A DNA stretch of 64,000 nt from Heliocidaris tuberculata (GCA_025618425.1 CM046844.1:9753558-9817557), one strand, 5' to 3'. Shown: positions 39,621 to 50,955, counted from the first letter of the stretch. Numbers and translations: made by a program. Notes: generated by a model not told the origin, from the sequence alone.

Positions 39621-41140
39621 ATAAATCTAGTGTAGACGCAACTATACATATTAATTGCATATTTCCGTACAGATCGCAAACATCTAAATGGTTTGTCACC
39701 TATCAATGATTTGATAATAATAACGATAACAATAAAATTGTTCTGTGTCGAAACATAATGTTCTCAGATTTTACGCTAATTAGCCTTCTGCACCGATAAT
39801 CTCGGATCCAATAAGCTTTCCATATCATGTATTCATGTATAGTCTGTTTTTTCTCATTCTCCTCGTTATCAAATCTAAGCTTTCTAATCTAAGGGAGCAA
39901 CCTAGACCTTTCAACTAGTTTTAAATGTTGTTTAATAGGGTTGACATCGATGAATAATTGATTTCCCCGTCGGTTTTGAAACTATGAATATGACATGTCT
40001 GGCGGACAAGAATGTTAATTTTCTCTCTGCGAAATAAAATGGTCAGAAGATAAACTACGCATTAAGGTCTTACAATAAAAGAGAAGAGCCATTTCTCGAC
40101 ACTTTATTTCACTAGAAAATGTTCAAAAGTTGATTCCGGGTACCATCTGGCCGATAGAAAAAAAATGTTCAGTCTGCAGGCGTTCGATATCAAGCACTTA
40201 GACGGAATCGATTAATTGATCGGAAATTGGTTATACCACTAGGACTTCCTTATCCCTGAACGCGACATAAATCCAAAATGAAACATGAAAAGCAGTCTAC
40301 AGTCATCTTCAAATCGCTCACGTAACATACGGCAGATGCTTTCGCGATTCCAATTAAATGATACCATTTCATATTGAAATTGTTCTCTTGTGGTTTGAGT
40401 TGAAAATCTTAGCTTTAAACTCAAACGTTTGAAAAAAAAGGTTCCATCTGGTTTATAAACATACCGATATGTTTAGCCAGTTAAGTGGATAAAATGCTCA
40501 GGTGCATTCCCTTTGGCACCGAAAACACATGCGTGCAGTAATTATGTACTTATTCTATTTCTTGAATAAAGTAGGGCTTTTCCAGGAATCTGTTCTTTTG
40601 TAATATTATACCAGCAACACAATGATTTTGCAATATTTTATTACATATACTAGTTCATTAGCAGCATGTCGGCATCGAATTGATGTTTAATTGCTCAGAA
40701 ATATATGAAAATTAGAAAATGTTGTTACTCTCATGAGGATAATCTAGGGTATTACAAACCAAGTGAGCCAAATTTAAATTTGATGTTCAGGGTTTTTATA
40801 GCTACATGTATTTTCTAGGTCCCCACCCCGCCCCCGGCTGGAAAAAAAAATCCTCTGCGACCATGGCGACTGTGAGTTTATGCTGCACCAAGTTTGCATT
40901 AAATGAACGGTAAACACCGGCGGACAGCCCGATCTGGTATACAGGCAAATACACGGAATAGGTACATCTACCTGATAAAGTTATACCGAATAAACCATGT
41001 AGCTAGATATGTTCTGCGATTTAACCTAGATTGATCATTAGCAGGACCACTGACTTTCGTGGAAGCAGAGAGCTCAGTTATGACACTACATTTCTGATTT
41101 GGTTATGAATGCTGTGAATGCTCTGTATAGAGGCTATAGG
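39621..41140. other. AT-rich DNA, nothing recognised
   Basis: No supported gene or transposon. Confidence 0.5.
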
Positions 41141-41170
41141 TCTACTACTATCACCACCACCACCACCACC

Positions 41171-41533
41171 AAATTTTGCCTTTTTTTCACGGGAAATTTC
41201 CTGGCAGTCAGGATGCCGGGAATGCCCGTTTTTCCACAGTAGATATAAAATAACAGATTTCCGTTTGGGGGTTAAATAGTAGAAACTAATTTCTAACAGG
41301 AAAATCTATGTAATTTAAAACGGAACCATGGAAACGATTTGTAACTTAACAGGGTAACTTGTTAAAATATGAGAAAATGTTTTTTTTTAAACAGTGTTTT
41401 ATGTCGGGTGATTGTAAATATGTGCTGATTGCTCTTGTTTTACAGGAAAAAGACTGTAAAATTGAAATAACGGCAATAACTTGTAATTTCAAGGGCCAGA
41501 AAACCTGCAGTTTTACAGTTATTTTTTACAGTG
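41171..41533. mobile_element. MITE family B (TACACTGTAAAA type), copy 1, left end missing
   Basis: Co-linear with 46644-47037 from AAATTTTGCC through TTTTTTACAGTG, with shared words TCACGGGAAA, GCCGGGAATGCCCGTTTTTC and ATAACGGCAATAACTTGTAA. The left terminal ~14 bases are absent and are replaced by (CAC)n. The right end ACAGTG is followed directly by (CAC)n and (CTA)n, so the copy sits inside a trinucleotide microsatellite. It also lacks a 20-odd-base segment present in copy 2 near 46912-46936. Confidence 0.85.
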
Positions 41534-41786
<253 letters not shown>

Positions 41787-42484
41787 AGTTGTAGTGGTAG
41801 AGCGACGTGATAAAAGATCCGAATGATTCAATTTTTTTTTTTTTATGTTGAGAGCGCTCATTGATAAGCGGAAACATGAAAGTGCAAAAGTGAGTGCATC
41901 TGATGAATTAGATTACGCTTTGATTTGATGAAATCCTGCACTAATGCATGCGCAAAGGTCACATTAAACAGCGAAGAGAGCCTCCCCGTGGACACGATAT
42001 GCTTTGACATGAAAAAATAGTCCTGCTACCATTTTTCAATTAGGATATAGTGTATCGCGTAATGTCACAACTTTAAAATCGTTACCAGGGACTTAAGGAG
42101 AAGGGTTCTCAAACATTGTCAAAACGCACGTTCTTTCATTTGACGAGCCAAGACATTTCGAGATCTATTCCAGGTTCAACAAAGCGGAATTAAGCGAGCT
42201 TGACCGTTCGTTGGCGCTTCTTCAAGATACTATTACTCGTCTCCATGGCATCGTACAACTCGAACCTACCGATTCAACCGTCTGCATTTAATTTGGCGCG
42301 CGATCCTCGCTCACCGATACACCTCGCCCAAGACAGTGGTTGATTAAAAAGTAAATTCGGCTAGAAAGCAGAGGATTCCTTGAATTGTCTCGTCTGATTT
42401 CTAAGTTTTTATTGACCCTTTTCTCTTACTTGCCTACGGCCGAATGATAATGAGGTGACAATGGTTGATATCTGCCCGATATCA
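41787..42484. other. Unique DNA, nothing recognised
   Basis: Slightly GC-richer than its surroundings around 42110-42330, but without a sustained open frame. Confidence 0.5.
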
Positions 42485-42593
42485 CCCCCCCCCCCCCAAA
42501 AAAAAAAAAAAAAAATAAAAATAATAAAAAATAAAAAAATAAAATAAAAAATAAAAAAATAAAACAAAACAAAACAAAACAAAACAAAACAAT
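42485..42593. repeat. C13, A-tract and (AAAAC)n compound simple repeat
   Basis: C13 at 42485-42497 passes into an A-rich tract and then AAAAC units at about 42562-42592. Confidence 0.97.
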
Positions 42594-42620
42594 TCAACCT
42601 CAGCCCAATACCTTATTGCT

Positions 42621-42666
42621 AAGTAGCATCTAAAATAAACCTGCAGGTTTATTTTAGATGCCACTT
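42621..42666. repeat. Near-perfect 46-bp palindrome
   Basis: The arm 42626-42643 (GCATCTAAAATAAACCTG) is exactly reverse-complementary to 42644-42661 with no loop. It extends to 42621/42666 with one mismatch. The centre is CTGCAG. Such a structure could extrude as a cruciform, or could be the fused ends of a lost element. Confidence 0.95.
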
Positions 42667-43153
42667 TAAAGAATTTCATTAAAATTTTCTTTCCCTATAA
42701 TAAATTTATATAGCCTATTAATAATTATCGCATTTATAGCGCCCATACACCATCTTGCTTTTTCCCCCAAACTTTTTAGCCCTCCATAGGCTATTTTATT
42801 GAGTCAAATAAAAAACATTTTACAACTCAATGAAACGGATATCTTAAACTCAAATAAAACAATACTTTTACATTTCTCTTATTTTCGTTTAAACAATCAA
42901 AGATCAAAGTGACTGCCATTTAGTAAAAAAAAAATTGTTATACAGACCTGATATAGAATAAATATATCTCTCATCCTCATGATAGTGAATAATTTTTATC
43001 TTCATACTAGCGAAAGTTGGAATTTTGTTATAAAGTTTCTGCTTGTATAAACACCATCTTGCTTGTATAAACATGAATATTAATTATCAATTGGACCCAA
43101 TATGGTCTGATGTATAGGCTTGTACATTAGTTAAATCCCACTCAAGGCTCTTA

Positions 43154-43187
43154 TCACGTGGTATCCGATGTGGCGGATACCACGTGA
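43154..43187. repeat. 14-bp perfect inverted repeat with CACGTG in each arm
   Basis: TCACGTGGTATCCG (43154-43167) and CGGATACCACGTGA (43174-43187) flank a 6-base spacer. Each arm contains the E-box palindrome CACGTG. It could be a small TIR remnant or a paired bHLH site. The function is unknown. Confidence 0.85.
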
Positions 43188-43829
43188 ATTAGTCTAGCAA
43201 TAAATAATTATTTTAACTAGCTTCATACATCACCCCAGAAATTACAATCTTCATAAGATGTTAAAACACCAGTCTACACAAAATATGAAAGTTAGACCAA
43301 GGCCATTTTGATCACCAACTAAAACCATGATTTTTGAGAGGTTTTATGAAAATGAATTCTTCACTGAACTGCAATGAGCAAATGGCGTTTCCGATTTTGG
43401 GGAGAAAAACAACAAAAAAAAAAAAAAAAAAAAAAAAAGAATCCGTAATTTCCTTGTTTATTTTCAAGTCACGGAGAACACCGGAAAATTGGGCTGCTTT
43501 TATTGATTTCGGGTGAAAGCCATTGATAATTGAAGCGGGATTACAAAGACCAGAATCACTGCCTTACATGTCCATGTGCTTCTCCCAGATCATCAATCTT
43601 TGACAAAGTGCGAGCGCTCCCCCTAGTCATTAATCTTGAATTGCATCATGGGAAGGTTTTAAGTGTCACGTGGTACACTTACACTCGTTGCCCCGTCGAC
43701 GCAGACATTATGGAGGAGAGAGGAATAAGAGAGCACAACTTTATGTATTATTTGAGCCATTCACGCTCAGTGTAATCTGATCTGGCGGGTAGAGTGAAAT
43801 AACAAAAAAGTATGAAAGTGAGTGAGACA
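43188..43829. other. AT-rich DNA with an A27 run
   Basis: An A run interrupted once, at about 43411-43438. No gene is supported. Confidence 0.5.
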
Positions 43830-43830
43830 G

Positions 43831-43905
<75 letters not shown>
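43830..43905. repeat. (GATA)n then (GA)n
   Basis: GATA units at about 43832-43859 run directly into pure (GA)n to about 43905. Confidence 0.97.
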
Positions 43906-43908
<3 letters not shown>

Positions 43909-45739
43909 ATGGAGGTAACTAGATCCATCCTAGCCTTTTTCTATAATTTTTGATTTGTATATTTGTGTATATTTGCATGTATATGTGTATTTGAATTTGT
44001 ATACAGAAATTAAAACCAAAACCAAACCACACCGATGCGACCATGTCAATGTGTCTTTCTTACATGTAGCTATTATTAGTCACACCCTTGAGGTATAAAA
44101 AAATGAAGTCCTTATGAAGTGACCTTTCTGTAAGAGCTATACTCCTAACCTTCTCCATATTCTATTTCTTAAACTCCTCATCTTTTAATATGTGTTTCCC
44201 ACCTACTCCTCAAGTTAGACCATAAGAAGTACTTTCGGCCGAGCGCTCAGTTTCTCCATCTCCTATAACTCTGGCCGCCTCCCACAAGCTCCTGTGCACC
44301 TCGTACTTTTGGCGAGTGTTATTTTTCCGGGATCGTTTCACTCGAATCTGTTACTCCATTCTCGAAAACGAAACCTAATTTCTGCCAAACTAGACTCTCT
44401 CTTGCCTCCTTTTTATTCCTTTCTCCTATCGTGCCCGCGATGCATATAGAGTGACATCTTCCTTTCAACTGTAAAACCGTATATTGCATCTGCCTTCTTA
44501 GTTTCTCCTCTCTCTCTCTCTCTCTCTCTTTCTTTCCCTCTCTCCCTGTCTATTTCTCTCTATATTTATTTCTCTTTATCTTTCACTGTGGGTGAAATTA
44601 AAAACTGTCCTGCATAGCACACTTTCTACAGTCTTTTCTCCTAGTGGAAGATTACACGAACGTTCTTGTCAATGCCTTCGTGAGCAGAACATGGACTTGA
44701 TTTGGAAGATGGATTCGTCACAATAGAATTACTCTCCGGTAGAGAAGATATCCACTAAGGACTGTCCACACTTTTCTAAAAAAAAAACTAATTCCTAACC
44801 GTATAACTGTCCACTCTGTCAAGCATTCTAAACACCGCCGACGAGGGCTAAATTCACGTGATTGAAAAAAAAAAAAAAAAGGTCAAAATCATGTCACTCA
44901 GCGAGGGTCATATTGGTGTATGGTATTCAATACGCAAGGTTTAAAAAATTGAAAGAATTATAAATGAAAATATATTTCTAAAAAATGGAATTGCTTAAGC
45001 CGAGGTACGCTGCAATGAAATGAATTGAATAGAGACGAAACTTACACACGTGCCTCTTTGCATGTGTTCATCTTATAGCCTTTGTCCTACTTTGTTTCGT
45101 TCATATTCCGCTTAAACGTAATCTCTATAAAGCTGACAATTTCCAATTTTCTTCAGAAAGGAGTGTATACAAGCTCCGCTTAAGGTTCAACACAGTGTTG
45201 ACCCCTTCACTAATGAAGTAAACCCTCTACCCCCCCCCCCCCCTTCAAAGTGAGTCTTACGGCTTTCTTTCCAAGTGGTCCTCTTGTGGACTGACTGCTG
45301 TGCTGTTATAGAGATACCATGAAATTGCTTTGGATTAAATCGGGGTTTACAGACTCTGATAATATGCAAAGTCTTTTGAACTGACCCATTTATGGGCTAC
45401 GTATGCATTCTCATTGAAAATTCTTATACAAGAGAGATTATTCTTCGAAAGAAACCTATGAATTTTAATCATTATTATTCCGCCTCTGCTAAAAGCCAGA
45501 AGGGCGCTAGATCACATTCATGTACACATGCAGAGTTAACGCCCTTCTGGTTCTCAACTGACTATATACATGATATAGAGGAAATTGAATTAGTATAAAA
45601 ATATCTATTTGGATGTTAATCTAAACCAACTTACAAGGCATGCATGAAACCAGTATGCTGATTCTATAGCTTCGATAAAGGCCTGCTCGAATCACAGTCC
45701 TACCAAAGCTTCTTACATCAGAATAATTTTGACATGCAG
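43906..45739. other. AT-rich DNA with small pyrimidine repeats
   Basis: Contains (CT)n at about 44508-44530, an A run at about 44864-44880 and C15 at 45229-45243. A possible LINE-like tail lies around 43960-44030 (AAATTAAAACCAAAACCAAA), but it is too weak to call separately. No gene is supported. Confidence 0.5.
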
Positions 45740-45927
45740 TACCAGTGTGGACGCACTTGCTAGACGAAATCAAGTTTTGCAGAAAGCTTGGGATTAATTC
45801 CGAGTCCGATCTCGATGAATCGTTAATCGCACTAATTGCAGCGAGACGGAATGACGACGAATGCAATTCATGTTCCAGATTTAGAAAGGAAAAAAAAAAG
45901 TGTAAGACTACCTCAGAGGATGGGTAA
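45740..45927 (+). CDS. Possible terminal coding exon (unrecognised, weak)
   Basis: An open frame of about 62 codons follows a potential splice acceptor, ATGCAG ending at 45739, in phase to read PVWTHLLDEIK and onward. It ends at TAA at 45925-45927. The peptide is charged and helix-like (KLGINSESDLDESLIALIAA) and finishes with a Lys-rich stretch encoded partly by an A run. It has no ATG start, so it would have to be an internal or last exon. The acceptor's pyrimidine tract is poor, no AATAAA signal follows nearby, and I recognise no protein family. A chance open frame is at least as likely. Confidence 0.15.
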
Positions 45928-46520
45928 AAAAAAGTATGTTGGCAACATGATGATGACTTTATTGATCACGTGACATCTAAATAGCAAAATCGATCCGGTT
46001 ACCCCTCTCCTGTAAGAATTCGAGACCAATAGGAGCAATCCAAAAATGACTTGAGTGTAAATTTAAGATATCTCTGATAATATGGATTTCTTCAATTACA
46101 ATCATAATTATAACATAATGGATTTTTCCATGAAAATGAAAATCTGAAGATTGAAAAATCTTTTTTTAAAAAGCACTGGCTAAGTTTTCCTATGAATTCT
46201 TAAATAATGAAAAATAAAGATGACATGAAATGTTTACAAGGATGAAATGAGACGATAATGATACATCGGAAATCCGGCGGCTTGCGTTTCCCTGCATACT
46301 TCCAAATCGGATCAGCTTACCATGTTTACAGTGGAATGAAGGAAACTCGATTCCTAAGAGCTACAACTTTTTTTGTTGTTTCCCCCTCCCGGACGAGAAG
46401 AACCGTGCATTTTAAAAGTTGGAAAAGAAACGAAATTATCAGCGTAATATGCAGAAAATGTTTTGCTCTCAAACTTTTATGACGGGTGTCTTTGGTCCTT
46501 TATCTTCCATCCTATCTCAT
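45928..46520. other. AT-rich DNA, nothing recognised
   Basis: No supported gene. Confidence 0.5.
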
Positions 46521-46521
46521 A

Positions 46522-46567
<46 letters not shown>

Positions 46568-46620
46568 TCTCTTTGTTGTCTCAATATTTTTCTCTATAAA
46601 TCTTCTCTCTCTCTCCTTCA
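46521..46620. repeat. C-run plus (CT)n
   Basis: A C run of about 10 near 46522-46531 is followed by (CT)n to about 46560 and CT-rich sequence beyond. Confidence 0.95.
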
Positions 46621-46643
46621 TTTTCATGATTAACCCGCTCCTA

Positions 46644-47037
46644 CACTATAAAAAATTTTGCCGTTTTTTCACGGGAAAGTTCCTGGCAGTCATGGATGCC
46701 GGGAATGCCCGTTTTTCCACAGTACATGTAAAATAACAGATTTCCGTTTTTTTGTTAGATAGTAGAAACTTTAATTTCTAACAGGAAACTCTAGGTAAAT
46801 TAAAACGGAACCATGGAAACGATTTGTAATATAACAGGGTAACTTGTTAAAATATGAGAAAATGTTTTTTTTAAACAGTGTTTTGTGTCGAGCGACTGTA
46901 AATATATGCTGATTTTCGGTAAACCAACAAACTTGCTGTTGTTTTACAGGAAAAAGACTGTAAAATTGAAATAACGGCAATAACTTGTAATTTCAAGGGC
47001 CAGAAAACCTGTAGTTTTACAGCTATTTTTTACAGTG
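46644..47037. mobile_element. MITE family B (TACACTGTAAAA type), copy 2, complete
   Basis: The left end is CACTATAAAAAAT and the right end ATTTTTTACAGTG, inverted with one difference. TA lies immediately outside both ends (46642-46643 and 47038-47039), as expected for Tc1/mariner-type insertion at TA. At 394 bp with no coding capacity it is a non-autonomous derivative. Copy 1 is at 41171-41533 in the same orientation. Confidence 0.88.
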
Positions 47038-47039
47038 TA

Positions 47040-47306
47040 CACTTTACACATGCGATCATGAATATGTTATTCCTTCTCTCCCTCACATTCTATCTCACTA
47101 TTTTCCTCTAGTAGTCTTCCTTTCACTCTGTCTGTCTGTCTGTCTGTCTGTCTATTTCTCTAAGTCTTCTCCCGCTTTATCCCTCTCTTTATCGAAGTCT
47201 ATCTCCTCATCTCTATCTTTCTCACTCTCCATTTATCTGTATTAACTACATTCTCCCTATTCACTCCTGTCTATCTAGCTCTATCTCCCCCCTCTCTCTC
47301 TCCCTC
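47040..47306. repeat. Pyrimidine-rich tract with (CTGT)n
   Basis: CT-rich sequence with a CTGT array at about 47128-47153 and CTC-rich blocks up to the next transposon. Confidence 0.85.
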
Positions 47307-47309
47307 CTA

Positions 47310-47724
47310 AGGCCACCGCACACCTTACGATCGGTCTGCGATCCGATTTGTGAAACAAATCGCTATGGCATTAAATAATGGCATTTTAACAAATGAAATC
47401 TATCCTATTCAGGTTCTGACAAGTAATATGAATACTAAATATAGGGTTTTGGTGAGCTGTCAGTTTTCTACAGGGAATAAGGGCAAAATTAGTTTCAAAT
47501 CGTAGGCAGTCGTACGATTTTTGTGACGTCACTACGACTCGGAGCCGATTTGGCCATTCCACCGACTAGAAAATTCGGCGAAGGCCGTATTATCAATTTT
47601 TACTATCTGTATGACTATTCAGACCCTCATTAAATAGTACTTTTCGTTTTTAAATGATTTGTCAAATGATATTACGTTTTCTTCTGAAATCGGATCGCAG
47701 ACCGATCGTAAGGTGTGCGGTGGC

Positions 47725-47726
<2 letters not shown>
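47310..47726. mobile_element. PIF/Harbinger-like MITE, copy 1
   Basis: The terminal 40 bases at each end are perfect inverted repeats beginning AGGCCACCGCACACCTTACG. A 3-bp duplication, CTA, flanks the element (47307-47309 and 47727-47729). TIRs with 3-bp duplications occur in PIF/Harbinger and CACTA elements; the ends lack CACTA, which favours the former. The 417-bp length equals that of the second copy at 55169-55585, which lies in inverted orientation. There is no transposase, so the element depends on a partner elsewhere. Confidence 0.9.
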
Positions 47727-47727
<1 letters not shown>

Positions 47728-47771
<44 letters not shown>

Positions 47772-47800
47772 CCACACACGCACTCTTCTACCCCTCTCTC
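47728..47800. repeat. (CT)n and CA-rich tract between two MITEs
   Basis: Pure (CT)n from about 47730 to 47764, then ACACACC-type sequence up to the next element. Confidence 0.95.
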
Positions 47801-48077
47801 CCCTGCCGGAAAACACACAGTGTCCCACAGTGTGTTCACATTTTTAACATTGTGAATCACATCTTCACATTGTGAGCGAGTAAATTCACAATGTGAAATC
47901 GAACATCACTATGTGAACACTCTGTGGTAAACCACACTGTGGAGGTGTCCACAGTGTGAAATCATCTTCACACTGTTAAATTCGAGCGTTTTAACATTGT
48001 GAATCACATCTTCACAAAGTCGACTAAGTGAACACACTGTGAACACACTGTGGGACACTATGTTCTTTCCGGCAGGG
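47801..48077. mobile_element. TIR element dense in CACANTGTG words
   Basis: The left end CCCTGCCGGAAA and inner GTGTCCCACAGTGTGTTCAC are mirrored by GTGAACACACTGTGGGACAC and TTTCCGGCAGGG on the right, giving ~39-base TIRs with a few mismatches. The 277-bp interior repeats TTTTAACATTGTGAATCACA twice (near 47834 and 47988) and many CACAATGTG / CACACTGTG half-palindromes. The element sits between two CT tracts, so no clean target duplication can be read. Confidence 0.8.
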
Positions 48078-48081
48078 TCTG

Positions 48082-48082
48082 C

Positions 48083-48118
<36 letters not shown>

Positions 48119-48150
48119 CCTTCCCTCTCCTTCTCACTCTCTCTCTCCCT
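48082..48150. repeat. C-run plus (CT)n
   Basis: A C run of about 11 (48082-48092) is followed by (CT)n to about 48119 and imperfect CT beyond. It repeats the C-run-then-CT pattern seen at 46521. Confidence 0.95.
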
Positions 48151-49995
48151 ATCTAAATCGTCCCAACTACTAGTACCAATAATATGTTTCGACCTCTATC
48201 TAAACATTAGTGAAGGTCAACAAACGCAAGGTATGAAACTGAATCACAGTAAGGGAAAAAAAATCAACCAGTATTATGATCAAGCAAAATCAAGTATGAT
48301 TGTTGTGGCAGGTGTCACATCATTTGTATGCATAATGGTACCTACGATTGAATAAAAACGCAATTTATTTCCTAATTCCTATAGGGTGAGAATACTAATA
48401 ATGCGGATTATCAGTAATTTCCCCTCAAATTTTTAGATAAGAATTCGATTCTAATTGACATGTCACACTAAAACATACAACAACACAGCCGCACATAAAA
48501 TAGTTACAACCACTTGCAATATAATTAATCAACCAAAAAGCAAATCCCCCCTCACACTTTTTAATATAACTCAAGAAATATTTAATGAAATTTGTTCATT
48601 TAAAAAGCAAAGTGTGCATAATTTTCTAAGCAAAATTTTGATTAGTTTTTACTGAACAATCGAATATGTTTTTATTATAAAATCATGGATTTTATAGCAG
48701 TCGGTTGTAATAAAGAAAGTTTCACTTTGCGTTTCATAATGCAGTTTGATAATCAGTTGTTCATACTTCACAATTAGAATGTCGGATAGAAAATTATGCA
48801 TACTATGTTTTTTGAATGAATGAATTTCATCAAAATATTTATCGAGTTATATTAAATAGAGCCATAGGGGGAACTAACTTTTTTGGTTAAGTTTTGGTCC
48901 AACTCCAGGGAGCTCCGCCGCCAAAGGCGGCGCTCCTTTGAGTTAGTTTATTTTATTACCGTATAGTAATTGCATAAGCTCCCCCCTTTTTTTGGGGGGG
49001 GGGGGGTGACTTTCTTATGTTGAGATACATACAGGTTCATAATAGTTGTAATCCATGCCACAGTTCATATGTGTTTTATGATTGCATTTCTTGAGGATGA
49101 TTTGTATTTGATTTGTTTGGTTGTTACCAAATCTTTTAAAAGGTTCATTAATCCGCTGGAAAAAAATGAGGATTATTCAAGAATGATTGCAGGAAAGTCA
49201 ATATCGACTCAGAACAAGCCGCTTTCCCATCGAGCAAATAATGTGTATGTAATGTGTATGTGTATGTATACGCGGATTCAAGGGGGGGGGGGTCGGGGGA
49301 GGCGAAGCTACTATAAGTCTTTTATTGGTGATAGTCTATAAGCATGAAAAAGTAATGTACTAAGCGGCCTCCTTTTCGCCCAACCTTTGGGAGGGCAAGC
49401 GCGAATCCTAGATAAACAACTTCCATTTTTTTTCTCATTAACTAAACGAAACTCATAAACATCAATAGCGCATTCACATCACTTTCATATAAGATATGAA
49501 GAAAAAAAATCAAAAACATTTTATTCATTAATATTCCCTGACCTATTGAGAATATACTGAAAAAGAAAACAAGGTTTCAAGGTTTTCAAGGGTTCTTTAA
49601 TTTCCACATGATGTCTTTCAGTGTTTAACATATATATGCAAAATGGTATAACATAATATCAAACAAAATTACGATAAGAAATGTTTATTTAAATGGAAAA
49701 ATTAAAAAAGTAAGTACAGTAGTTACATACACACTTCGGTAATATTGTGGATAGTAAATAAACAAAATTGGACATGGTGGAGGAGTCTATTAAAAAGCAC
49801 CGCTTGTATTTTATAGACCCCTTTGTGAGAAAAAAAAATACTTACAAATGCTCTGAGTCTATGGGAATAATTACTAAATATATATATATACTTTACACTA
49901 TCCTCCCCCCCCCCCTTACACTACAAAACAGAATAGTTGTGACACTGTTATGTGTACAAATCATAATATTGGAAATAATAACAGGTGATGACTTC
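48151..49995. other. AT-rich DNA with a GC-rich hairpin and homopolymers
   Basis: No gene is supported. Contains the hairpin at 48901-48945 (separate entry), a G run near 49006-49017 and a G run near 49280-49290. Confidence 0.5.
48901..48945. repeat. GC-rich hairpin in AT-rich DNA
   Basis: CGCCGCC (48916-48922) and GGCGGCG (48926-48932) pair around AAA. An imperfect outer stem, AACTC..GGGAGC versus GCTCCTTTGAGTT, extends it to about 20 bases per arm. It is conspicuous against the surrounding AT-rich sequence. Confidence 0.8.
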
Positions 49996-50003
49996 AGTAG
50001 GAG

Positions 50004-50010
50004 AGAAGAA

Positions 50011-50042
<32 letters not shown>

Positions 50043-50050
50043 CGAGAGTC
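50004..50050. repeat. (GA)n tract
   Basis: Nearly pure (GA)n of about 45 bases. Confidence 0.95.
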
Positions 50051-50251
50051 AGTAAAAACTGAAGAAACAGGTCAACCAAAAGGTCATCTCTATCATCGTT
50101 AATCAAAAGAAATTGGAAGTATATTAGAACATGATTGGAAATATATAGAAAAAAAAATATGTATTTGTATTAGGGGGCACTGCCAGCTGTATGAGTAATA
50201 TCTTTGATAAACGGTCTGAATCCATGTGTGCAAATGTTGGAGAAAGCTTGC

Positions 50252-50253
<2 letters not shown>

Positions 50254-50291
<38 letters not shown>

Positions 50292-50385
50292 TCTATCGAG
50301 ATAGAGAGAGAGGGGGAGGGAGGGAGAGAAAGAGAGAGAGAGAGAGGGGGGGGAGGGGGGGGGGGGGAGAGAGAGAGAAAGAGAA
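50254..50385. repeat. Head-to-head (CT)n / (GA)n palindrome
   Basis: (CT)n from about 50256 switches to (GA)n at a centre CTCTATC-GA-GATAGAG (50291-50306). The two tracts are therefore inverted copies that can pair over at least 15-20 bases. The GA side continues with G-rich interruptions to about 50385. Confidence 0.93.
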
Positions 50386-50796
50386 TGCATATCTCTGTAT
50401 CAACATAGGCTCTACACGGTATCAGTATGAACTCAATGAAGGCATATACTGTTTAAAAAAGAAAAGAATGATGTAACATGTTTAACTGAAATAACTGCAA
50501 CATCGTGTAATCTATCATAAACTGAATCCCGAAAAATTACGTGGACAATGAAGCATTTTGAATATAATTTTGTTTCATTGACTTCGATGTTGAAAACGGC
50601 TACCATCAGTGAACTCTCAATCTGAGTAGGTATATACGACAGTGAATGGGAGTAATTGCGATGAAAATGTCCGATATTTCTAAGAAAAATAGGTTTCTAA
50701 TCCCGGCGATGATAGGGAAATATGATTTTACCAAGGCTAATGAAAGTGGAAATTGAAACGGTAGCAAGGTATAGAACAGTTTTACGAAACAGGGAT
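50386..50796. other. AT-rich DNA, nothing recognised
   Basis: No supported gene or repeat. Confidence 0.5.
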
Positions 50797-50955
50797 CAGT
50801 GTTGGTCTAGCGGTAACGTCTACGGCCTACAAACTGACTCTGATTGGACACATGTGCGAATCGCTGTCACGTATTTCGGATGGTGACGTTAAAGGTCAGT
50901 CCCAGATGTAAACAAATCATACTTGATTGATACACGTCTGTAAAAAAAGAGGAAT
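50797..50955 (+). mobile_element. tRNA-derived SINE, plus strand
   Basis: TGGTCTAGCGGT (50803-50814) fits the polymerase III box A, and GTGCGAATC (50854-50862) fits box B at slightly long spacing. Downstream, TTCGGATGGTGACGTTAAAG and GGTCAGTCCCA resemble the conserved central domain seen in many invertebrate tRNA-SINEs (GGATG-GACGTTAAA-GGTCCC); I recall this from general knowledge and have not searched. The end is A-rich. A diverged relative lies on the minus strand at 33300-33445. Confidence 0.7.

Noticed and set aside
50797..50870. Functional tRNA gene
   Set aside because: Boxes A and B are present but no acceptor stem closes, and the conserved downstream block shows it is a SINE head.
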